From assembly GCA_902795755.1 (NCBI GenBank), contig CADBMO010000090.1, positions 1 through 6,586 of the forward strand: a DNA stretch of 6,586 nucleotides. Reading direction: 5' to 3'. This stretch comes from an uncultured Erysipelotrichaceae bacterium. GTDB lineage: Bacteria; Bacillota_I; Bacilli_A; RF39; UBA660. Below are positions 1 through 4,143 of the stretch, one piece after another. The number at the start of each line of letters is the position of its first letter. Within the stretch, counting starts at the first letter, position 1. Under the pieces are notes generated by a model. That model was not told the DNA's origin and searched no databases. It worked only from the letters and a program-made list of their open reading frames with translations. The position numbers and the translations under genes were made by a program.

Positions 1-104
1 ATGATTTGCATTATTTTTATCTTTATGTTATCTTGTACTTGTTAGTTATATTCAAAAACGCGCGTTATGACTATGAACAGCGTGCCAAAAAACAAAGGAT
101 TTAG
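1..104 (+). CDS. C-terminal end of a membrane protein (5' part outside window)
   Basis: A plus-strand frame is open from the window edge (first whole codon at position 3) to a TAG at 102-104. The visible 33 residues are a hydrophobic, aromatic stretch resembling a transmembrane helix (about residues 3-18, including YVILYLLVIF). A basic tail follows (KNARYDYEQRAKKQRI), as at the cytoplasmic end of a membrane protein. The stop lies inside a hairpin that also holds the stop of the converging minus-strand gene, the normal arrangement for two convergent genes. The GC-rich patch at 57-66 is explained as the codons for N-A-R. The family cannot be named from so short a piece. The frame could be open by chance, but helix plus basic tail plus terminator makes a real gene end likely. 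Confidence 0.6.
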   Translation, partial: DLHYFYLYVILYLLVIFKNARYDYEQRAKKQRI

Positions 105-126
105 AAATACTCTAAATCCTTTTTTT
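94..126. terminator. Bidirectional Rho-independent terminator between convergent genes
   Basis: A perfect 12-bp stem is formed by 94-105 (AAAGGATTTAGA) and 111-122 (TCTAAATCCTTT) with a 5-nt loop. On the plus strand it runs into a T-tract ending at 126. On the minus strand the sequence after the stem is TGTTTTTTGG, also T-rich. The plus-strand gene stops at 102-104 in the left arm and the minus-strand gene stops at 112-114 in the right arm, so the hairpin serves both and codes for the last residues of both. Confidence 0.85.
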
Positions 127-669
127 CAACTTTTTAAATATTTCAACATTTCCCTTATAACTCATTGGTGATATAGGGCTTGGATGATAGATTGGAATTA
201 TTATATAATCATTAACTTTATATTCGTTACCAACTATATCACTAAACTTTTTATATTTTATATCTAAAATTGTTTTAGTAGCAGCATCTCCTAATGCTAA
301 AACTACCTTAGGTCTAATAATCTCTAATTGTTTAATTAAGTATTGCTTACAATTTTCACTACATTTTTTCAAATACTTTCTATCCTTTGGAAAACATTTT
401 ATTGCTTCAAGAAAATACGTATCTTCTATTTGTAATCCTATTTCATTTAATAATTTTTGAAGCACAACGCCCGAAGGTAATAATTTATGATTAATATCAT
501 ACCAAGCAATCCCGCTTTTCCTCCAACCATTATTTGCAGGCGCTTCACCTAATATTACTATATCACTTCTATTGCCAATAGAAACAGTTTTACTATTTGG
601 AAACTTTTCTACCATATCTATGCACATATTACATCTATAGATTTCTTCATCAATACTTTTTAATTCCAT
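112..669 (-). CDS. Uracil-DNA glycosylase-like protein with Fe-S cysteines
   Basis: This 185-residue protein has the marks of the UDG superfamily, closest to family 4 and its relatives, which remove uracil from DNA and start base-excision repair. Motif A is GEAPA at residues 41-45; the Glu/Ala/Pro segment forms the uracil and water pocket in family 4. Motif B is HPSP at 162-165. Four cysteines fit the 4Fe-4S pattern of family 4: C13 and C16 (CxxC), C92, and C107, with an extra C103 nearby. The stretch after motif A (NNGWRKSGIAWY, 46-57) differs from classical family 4, so this is a divergent subgroup and its substrate is less certain. The ATG at 669 is supported by AGGAAG at 677-682 and a promoter just upstream. 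It is a single-gene unit ending in the hairpin at 94-126, which encodes its last residues. Confidence 0.85.
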   Translation of the reverse strand: MELKSIDEEIYRCNMCIDMVEKFPNSKTVSIGNRSDIVILGEAPANNGWRKSGIAWYDINHKLLPSGVVLQKLLNEIGLQIEDTYFLEAIKCFPKDRKYLKKCSENCKQYLIKQLEIIRPKVVLALGDAATKTILDIKYKKFSDIVGNEYKVNDYIIIPIYHPSPISPMSYKGNVEIFKKLKKRI

Positions 670-688
670 AGTATCACTTCCTACTAAA

Positions 689-697
689 ATTATATCA
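689..697 (-). promoter_or_regulatory. Extended -10 promoter of the UDG-like gene
   Basis: Read on the minus strand this is TGATATAAT: a perfect TATAAT (689-694) with the TG of an extended -10 element one base upstream. No good -35 box is seen at 17 bp (TAATTA). Only 19 nt separate the -10 box from the ATG, so the predicted transcript begins about at the ribosome binding site (677-682) with a leader of roughly 13 nt. Confidence 0.75.
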
Positions 698-721
698 TAG
701 GATAATTACCTTAATTATATA

Positions 722-751
722 AAAATAATTTAGATGTTTTTAAATTATTTT
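722..751 (-). terminator. AT-only hairpin ending the flavodoxin operon
   Basis: An 11-bp perfect stem pairs 722-732 (AAAATAATTTA) with 741-751 (TAAATTATTTT) around an 8-nt loop. On the minus strand it ends in TTTT and then TATATAA. It overlaps the stop codon of the lipoprotein gene (750-752). The stem contains no G-C pair, so it is weak. Its place at the end of the operon and before the next promoter supports it as a terminator. Confidence 0.5.
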
Positions 752-1184
752 ACTTTATAAATTTAACTTTAACACTTCCGTTGCCTAAATCAGGTAAATT
801 ATCAATATGGCCTATCTTAGTATAACTATATGATGTATTAAAAGACTTATAAAATATAACCAAACAATCATCACCATATAACATTACATCACCCTTATTT
901 ATTTTACCTATATTAGATGATTTAGATGGAAGCGATTCATCTAAATAGACATATTTTTCATTTCCATTTAATTCACTCATATTAAATTCTTTCGGTAATA
1001 AATCTAAAAAACTTGCTACTGCTTCATTATTTTCTAAATTAACTATATATTCATTATTATTTATTATTACTTTCATAGTTTTAACAGCCTCACTTATATT
1101 ATTATTTATTCTTTTAGAATTACACCCAGTGATAATGAATGTAGTAAGTATAATTAATAAACAACATATTATTTTTTTATTCAT
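750..1184 (-). CDS. Cyclophilin-like lipoprotein
   Basis: This 144-residue protein has a lipoprotein signal peptide: MNKK, a hydrophobic core at residues 5-18, then the lipobox ITGC with lipidated C21. The mature protein should therefore sit on the outer face of the membrane. After a short linker, residues 37-143 match the small cyclophilin-like beta-barrel family often annotated 'cyclophilin-like fold protein'. Characteristic segments are the start (MKVIINNNEYIVNLENNEA), FNMSELNGNEKYVYLDESLP (67-86), INKGDVMLYGDDCLVIFYKSF (95-115) and TSYSYTKIG (117-125). Peptidyl-prolyl isomerase activity has not generally been shown for this family and should not be assumed. The ATG overlaps the stop of the hydrolase gene by one base (TAATG) and has only a weak AGAAAGAG upstream, so it is probably translated by coupling. 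It is the last gene of a four-gene operon. Confidence 0.85.
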   Translation of the reverse strand: MNKKIICCLLIILTTFIITGCNSKRINNNISEAVKTMKVIINNNEYIVNLENNEAVASFLDLLPKEFNMSELNGNEKYVYLDESLPSKSSNIGKINKGDVMLYGDDCLVIFYKSFNTSYSYTKIGHIDNLPDLGNGSVKVKFIK

Positions 1185-2173
1185 TATTTAAAACTCTTTC
1201 TAATAAAATCTTCAATCTTATCAAATGGTATAATATCTTTTTGATCATAAAGATCAGTATGGCTTGCACCAGGTATTGTTAATAACTCTTTATTATCTAT
1301 ATACTTAGAATCCTTAATCATATTATTATACGCATCTTTACCCATGTAATATGAATGAGCTTTATCACCATGAACTATCATAACGGCACTTCTTATTTCA
1401 TTGGAATAATGAAGCAATCTTACATTCATCAAAGACGTATTACTTTGAATAGCCCATCCATTATTTGAATTTAAACTCCTTTTGTGATACCCTCTTGGTG
1501 TTTTATAATATGCATAATAATCTTTAACAAAATATGGAGCATCTTCTGGTAGTGGATCTACTACTCCACCTGCTAAAGAGTATTCTTTATTCTTATAGTC
1601 ATCATTTCTTTGATTATTTATAGCAACTCTTGCATTATATCTAGCCTCTTCATTATCTTGTTCATCAAAATAACCATTTCCTACTATTCTTGACATATCA
1701 TACATAGTAGAAACTATGGTTGCTTTTATTCTTGTATCAATACAAGCAGTTTGAAGTGCCATTCCACCCCAACCACAAATACCAATAATACTTACTTTTT
1801 CTTTATCAACGTTATCTAATCCTATTAAATAATCAACCGCTGATTGAAAATCTTCTATATTTATATCAGGTGATGTCATATACCTAGGATATCCACCAGA
1901 TTCTCCTGTAAATGATGGATCAAATGCTATAGTTAAGAATCCTCTTTCTGCCATTTCCTGCGCATATAATCCACTTGATTGTTCTTTTACCGCTCCATAT
2001 GGGCCTGCTACTGCAATTGCAGGTAATTTACCCTTATAACCTTTTGGTTCATACATATCTGCAACTAACGTTATACCAAAATGATTCTTAAACGTTACTT
2101 TCTTGTGATTAACCTTATCACTTAATGGAAATACTTTATCCCACTTATTTGTTATTTTTAAATCTTCACTCAT
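1184..2173 (-). CDS. Alpha/beta hydrolase with Cys nucleophile elbow (YcjY/dienelactone hydrolase-like)
   Basis: This 329-residue protein has no signal peptide and is probably cytoplasmic. It has the layout of the alpha/beta hydrolase fold: a first core strand PAIAVAGPYGAVKEQ (51-65) that would form the oxyanion hole, and the nucleophile elbow GICGWGG (131-137). In the elbow the G-x-Nuc-x-G position is Cys133 rather than Ser. The likely acid lies in VHGDKAHS (267-274, D270) and the catalytic His in PGASHTDLYD (301-310, H305). A Cys at this position also occurs in dienelactone hydrolases, and the GICGWGG elbow is common in the YcjY-like branch, so it is not a defect. The substrate is unknown. 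The ATG is well supported by AGGAGG at 2179-2184. It is third in the operon and overlaps the lipoprotein gene by 1 nt. Confidence 0.85.
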   Translation of the reverse strand: MSEDLKITNKWDKVFPLSDKVNHKKVTFKNHFGITLVADMYEPKGYKGKLPAIAVAGPYGAVKEQSSGLYAQEMAERGFLTIAFDPSFTGESGGYPRYMTSPDINIEDFQSAVDYLIGLDNVDKEKVSIIGICGWGGMALQTACIDTRIKATIVSTMYDMSRIVGNGYFDEQDNEEARYNARVAINNQRNDDYKNKEYSLAGGVVDPLPEDAPYFVKDYYAYYKTPRGYHKRSLNSNNGWAIQSNTSLMNVRLLHYSNEIRSAVMIVHGDKAHSYYMGKDAYNNMIKDSKYIDNKELLTIPGASHTDLYDQKDIIPFDKIEDFIRKSFK

Positions 2174-2186
2174 TTTTTCCTCCTAA

Positions 2187-2240
2187 TTAATAAGTAGAGG
2201 CAATTGATTTTATTATTATCCATTTACCATCTACTTTTTT
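2187..2240 (-). other. Slippery A AAA AAG site and out-of-frame C-terminal tail of the NTF2-like gene
   Basis: Read on the minus strand, 2234-2240 is A AAA AAG in the zero frame, followed at once by the TAG at 2231-2233. Overlapping it is T TTA AAA. A -1 shift here, or one extra A, continues the protein as VDGKWIIIKSIASTY and ends at TAA 2187-2189, immediately before the AGGAGG of the next gene. The 'dGkW.i..ia.ty' ending is what NTF2/SnoaL-like proteins of this type usually have. Possible causes are a true one-base deletion, a sequencing or assembly error in the A tract, polymerase slippage, or a programmed shift. A possible imperfect stem pairs AAGTAGA (2232-2238 region) with TCTACTT (around 2193-2199). 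It begins inside the heptamer, which is not the usual spacing for a stimulator. Confidence 0.7.
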
Positions 2241-2554
2241 AAAGTTAATTCTTGTTTTAATCTCCACCATGATTTAGAAATACCAAATGGTGATGCAAGT
2301 ACTTTCGTTTTACCAATTACACTTGCTATATCATCATTTATACTTATATTTATACTTTCATGAATAGACTCATAATATTTTAATTCTCCAGTTTTAACAG
2401 AATTAATATAATCCTTCTTTGACTGATTCATGCCTGTCATGTGTACAAGTACATATTCATCACTTAATATATCATATAATTTATCAACATCTTTATTTAT
2501 GCTTGCATTACTTAAATCAATATATAGACTTTTAATTATTTCCTGATCAGTCAT
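2231..2554 (-). CDS. NTF2/SnoaL-like protein, frame broken near the C-terminus
   Basis: The zero-frame product has 107 residues and belongs to the small alpha+beta cone (NTF2-like) proteins often annotated 'nuclear transport factor 2 family' or DUF4440-like. Visible features are the N-terminal helix, then LYDILSDEYVLVHMTGMNQSK (26-46) with the typical HMTG segment, GELKYYESIHESINI (56-70), ASVIGKTKVLASPFGIS (77-93) and the strand start SWWRLKQELTL (95-105). It stops one strand early; reading -1 at the A tract gives 122 residues, the normal family length. Such proteins bind small hydrophobic ligands or act as small enzymes; no substrate can be named. The ATG is 1 nt after the flavodoxin stop, without a clear ribosome binding site, so translational coupling is likely. 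It may be functional, frameshifted or mis-sequenced. Confidence 0.8.
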   Translation of the reverse strand: MTDQEIIKSLYIDLSNASINKDVDKLYDILSDEYVLVHMTGMNQSKKDYINSVKTGELKYYESIHESINISINDDIASVIGKTKVLASPFGISKSWWRLKQELTLKK

Positions 2555-2555
2555 T

Positions 2556-3053
2556 TTATATCCAATCTTCTACTACGCCTTTTGAATTATTAACACTTGA
2601 TCCACGTATTGCTAACCCATCTAAAATGATAGCACCAACGCATATTTCTTTTAATTGTCTTGGTACGCTAGATAAACCAGACCCCTCATGAGTTACGAAT
2701 GGTCTTATAATCTTACCATTAAAATCTAATCCTTTTAATGCTGTAAATAACTCTTCTGGCATACCTCCCCAATATATTGGGGAACCTACATATATAACTT
2801 CATAATCACTAATATCAGGAACGCTACCTATTATTGGTGCATTATGTGCACTTGTCCTTTCTTCAGCTTCTTTTATACATGTATTATAGTCTTTTGAATA
2901 AGGAATAGCTGGTTCTACTTTAAACATATCTGCATTAGTTATTTCCTTAATATACTCTGCTATTACTTCTGTGTTTCCCTTTTCAATAAATCCAACAGAA
3001 TAATTTTCATCTGCTCTACTAAAATAAATAATTATACTTTTTTTATCCTTCAT
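2556..3053 (-). CDS. Flavodoxin (FMN-binding electron carrier)
   Basis: This 165-residue cytoplasmic protein has the flavodoxin fold of the flavodoxin_4-like group. The FMN phosphate loop follows the first strand: IIIYFSRADENYSVG (7-21), then KGNTEVIAEYI (25-35). The second FMN loop is VGSPIYWGGMPEELFTAL (89-106), with Tyr94/Trp95 placed to stack on the isoalloxazine ring. The third is FVTHEGSGLSSV (119-130). It should transfer electrons to an unknown partner. The C-terminus (VEDWI) is slightly short compared with relatives that continue for a few more residues, but the fold looks complete. The ATG at 3053 has AGGAG at 3060-3064 and an extended -10 promoter upstream. It is the first gene of the operon with the NTF2-like, hydrolase and lipoprotein genes. 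Confidence 0.9.
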   Translation of the reverse strand: MKDKKSIIIYFSRADENYSVGFIEKGNTEVIAEYIKEITNADMFKVEPAIPYSKDYNTCIKEAEERTSAHNAPIIGSVPDISDYEVIYVGSPIYWGGMPEELFTALKGLDFNGKIIRPFVTHEGSGLSSVPRQLKEICVGAIILDGLAIRGSSVNNSKGVVEDWI

Positions 3054-3074
3054 TTTTATCTCCTATCTAATATT

Positions 3075-3083
3075 ATTTTATCA
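3075..3083 (-). promoter_or_regulatory. Extended -10 promoter of the flavodoxin operon
   Basis: On the minus strand this reads TGATAAAAT: -10 box TAAAAT (3075-3080) with TG one base upstream, in the context TATGATAAAAT. Only 21 nt separate it from the ATG at 3053, so the predicted leader is about 15 nt and begins just before the AGGAG (3060-3064). The terminator hairpin at 3086-3113 occupies the place where a -35 box would be. Confidence 0.65.
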
Positions 3084-3085
3084 TA

Positions 3086-3113
3086 AAAAAGGAAAAATTA
3101 TTTTTTCCTTTTT
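3086..3113. terminator. Hairpin directly upstream of the flavodoxin promoter
   Basis: A perfect 12-bp stem pairs AAAAAGGAAAAA (3086-3097) with TTTTTCCTTTTT (3102-3113) around a 4-nt loop. On the minus strand it ends in a run of six T, as a Rho-independent terminator would; the plus strand also gives a T-rich tail. There are only two G-C pairs, so the strength is uncertain. No intact gene lies just upstream. It may be left over from a lost gene, or act as a second barrier behind the terminator at 3248-3279. Confidence 0.5.
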
Positions 3114-3247
3114 AATTATTTTTCATAATCAGGTTGCCAATTGGCAAAATGATTTAAGAGAGCAAGTTAGTATTGAGGTTGTAAAAAAATGGTATAAAAT
3201 CCATTTTAAAATAAAGATGTCTTACACAACAATTACAGGCGTTTAAT
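3114..3247. other. Gene-free stretch, possible gene relic
   Basis: No intact gene is visible between the two terminators. On the minus strand a short frame ends LALLNHFANWQPDYEK and stops at TAA 3116-3118, 3 nt before the hairpin at 3086-3113; upstream it is broken by TAA at 3167-3169. On the plus strand a different frame is open through to TAA at 3244-3246 (including VANWQNDLREQVS and EVVKKWYKIHFK) but has no ATG and no ribosome binding site. The first fits a decayed gene end with its own terminator, the pattern seen elsewhere here. Either frame could be chance. A weak 7-bp inverted repeat also lies at 3186-3207. Confidence 0.3.
3134..3147. repeat. Perfect 14-bp palindrome TTGCCAATTGGCAA
   Basis: The sequence TTGCCAATTGGCAA is its own reverse complement and is unusually GC-containing for this AT-rich spacer. 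It lies about 55 bp upstream of the flavodoxin -10 box. It could be a binding site for a dimeric regulator of the flavodoxin operon. It could equally be a chance match inside old coding sequence, because both strands read A-N-W-Q across it. Its role is unproven. Confidence 0.35.
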
Positions 3248-3279
3248 AAAAAAAGATTTAGAATTAACTAAATCTTTTT
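3248..3279 (-). terminator. Terminator of the ITPase-like/Cys-rich operon
   Basis: A perfect 12-bp stem pairs 3250-3261 (AAAAAGATTTAG) with 3268-3279 (CTAAATCTTTTT) around a 6-nt loop. On the minus strand it is followed by a T-tract (complement of the A run at 3248-3254). It starts 6 nt after the stop codon of the Cys-rich gene, whose transcript it should end. Confidence 0.85.
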
Positions 3280-3285
3280 CAATTA

Positions 3286-3462
3286 TTACTTTTTATCGTA
3301 GTCGCATTTCTTGTTATCATGACACCCGCAATCACAGTTTTCATCACATTTGCAGTCATCACCACATCCACAAGAACAACTTTCATCTTTGCAAGTACAC
3401 TCTTTACCTTCTTGGCATCCACATGTACAATTAGATGAACAGTTACATTTCTTTTTTTCCAT
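3286..3462 (-). CDS. Metallothionein-like Cys-rich small protein, three repeated modules
   Basis: This 58-codon gene has an excellent ribosome binding site (AGGAGG, 3469-3474 region) seven bases before the ATG at 3462 and a terminator 6 nt after its TAA. The protein has 16 Cys in 58 residues: 6, 8, 12, 14, 16, 22, 24, 29, 31, 33, 37, 39, 43, 45, 47 and 53, plus His48. They form three modules of the pattern CxC-x3/4-CxCGC: CNCSSNCTCGC (6-16), CTCKDESCSCGC (22-33) and CKCDENCDCGC (37-47). The modules are joined by short polar linkers and followed by a lone C53. There is no signal peptide or hydrophobic core, so it should be cytoplasmic and folded by metal (Zn, Cu or Cd) rather than by packing. 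Function as a metal buffer or metal-detoxifying protein is inferred from composition only. It does not visibly match SmtA, MymT or PmtA. It is co-transcribed with the ITPase-like gene, whose stop is 15 nt upstream. Confidence 0.85.
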   Translation of the reverse strand: MEKKKCNCSSNCTCGCQEGKECTCKDESCSCGCGDDCKCDENCDCGCHDNKKCDYDKK

Positions 3463-3477
3463 TTTATTCCTCCTTTT

Positions 3478-4053
3478 CTATTTAATATTTAACTTCATTA
3501 TTTTTTCTTTTACATATTTTAAATAATACTTAATTTCATCATCTTTATTTAAATCACATATTGGCTTATCATATCCAATTGGATATGATACTTTAGAAAG
3601 TGGATAAGTATGTTCTTTTATTTCATAATCATCTTTTAAACCATTATAGATATATGGAATATTTATATTAGTTTCATATATTGTTCCATCTTTATTAATA
3701 AAGCAGTAGGCTCTATTAAACGCGTATTCTTCACCATCATTTAAATAATTTTCATAAAGTATTTTATTTAGATATTCCTTAATGTTTGGTTCTAGCTTTT
3801 CCTTGATAAATACCGCATCATCTAAACCTACAATATAATCATACCTATACTCTTTTAAATGATTATATGCGTTTAAAGCCTTTGCTCTAGCTCTTTGTAC
3901 GTTATTACCTACTTCTTTTTCATCCGGAACATTCATGTCACTTGTTAATTTTTCAATTGAATACTTACCAGATGGAAAAATAGTATTTTCAAATATTTTA
4001 GATACAGCGTCATATTTGTCATCATTTGTAGTTGCTATCAATACTTTTTTCAT
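3478..4053 (-). CDS. Divergent ITPase/HAM1-like nucleotide pyrophosphatase
   Basis: This 191-residue cytoplasmic protein resembles the HAM1/RdgB family, which hydrolyses ITP, XTP and similar wrong nucleotides to monophosphates. From the ATG at 4053, residues 4-13 (VLIATTNDDK) give the TxNxxK nucleotide motif. EVGNNVQRARAKA (47-59) matches the usual 'E.G.t...NA..KA' helix, and VGLDDAV (75-81) is the place of DDSG, with Asp78/79 kept but S-G replaced by A-V. NRAYCFINKDG (113-123) and SYPIGYD (156-162) match later strands. The usual SHR-type C-terminal motif is not seen, so substrate range may differ. An ATG at 4074 is open but rejected: it falls inside the -10 box, while 4053 has AGAAGG at 4061-4066. 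The gene heads a two-gene unit with the Cys-rich protein. Confidence 0.75.
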   Translation of the reverse strand: MKKVLIATTNDDKYDAVSKIFENTIFPSGKYSIEKLTSDMNVPDEKEVGNNVQRARAKALNAYNHLKEYRYDYIVGLDDAVFIKEKLEPNIKEYLNKILYENYLNDGEEYAFNRAYCFINKDGTIYETNINIPYIYNGLKDDYEIKEHTYPLSKVSYPIGYDKPICDLNKDDEIKYYLKYVKEKIMKLNIK

Positions 4054-4060
4054 ACTAACA

Positions 4061-4081
4061 CCTTCTACTTCCATTATATCA
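4061..4081 (-). promoter_or_regulatory. Extended -10 promoter and start-deciding ribosome binding site of the ITPase-like gene
   Basis: Minus-strand TGATATAAT (4073-4081) is a perfect extended -10 element, with TATAAT at 4073-4078. AGAAGG at 4061-4066 is the ribosome binding site for the ATG at 4053. The -10-to-ATG distance is 19 nt, so transcription should begin about at the ribosome binding site. The longer reading frame from 4074 would start within the -10 box and cannot be transcribed from this promoter. Confidence 0.75.
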
Positions 4082-4089
4082 TAATTTTA

Positions 4090-4101
4090 ATAACTAGTTA
4101 T
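4090..4101. repeat. Perfect 12-bp palindrome ATAACTAGTTAT in the -35 region
   Basis: ATAACTAGTTAT is its own reverse complement and lies 11 bp upstream of the TATAAT of the ITPase-like/Cys-rich unit, covering the spacer and the -35 position. That is a typical place for a repressor or activator site. Chance is possible in AT-rich DNA, and no second copy was found in the window. Confidence 0.35.
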
Positions 4102-4107
4102 CACAAC

Positions 4108-4143
4108 AAAAAAAGAATTTAGATTATTCTAAATTCTTTTTTT
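4108..4143. terminator. Perfect 16-bp hairpin terminator at the end of the YhgE/Pip gene
   Basis: Arms 4108-4123 (AAAAAAAGAATTTAGA) and 4128-4143 (TCTAAATTCTTTTTTT) pair perfectly around the 4-nt loop 4124-4127. The TAA stop of the membrane protein (4124-4126) lies in the loop and its last residues (KKNLE) are encoded by one arm. The minus strand ends the stem with seven T. It separates this unit from the promoter at 4073-4081. Confidence 0.85.

Noticed and set aside
57..66. GC-rich palindrome AACGCGCGTT as an operator or origin element
   Set aside because: It is explained as codons for N-A-R in the plus-strand gene end; 10 bp of symmetry is weak evidence.
2193..2238. Stem after the slippery heptamer as a frameshift stimulator
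   Set aside because: The stem starts inside the heptamer and has a large loop; usual stimulators start 5-9 nt downstream. It is mentioned only as a possibility.
3186..3207. Inverted repeat AAAATGG/CCATTTT as a terminator or small RNA
   Set aside because: Only 7 bp with an 8-nt AT loop, no T-tract after it and no gene it would serve.
4054..4074. Upstream ATG at 4074 for the ITPase-like gene
   Set aside because: It overlaps the TATAAT box, lacks a ribosome binding site, and the extra residues contain the site for the ATG at 4053.
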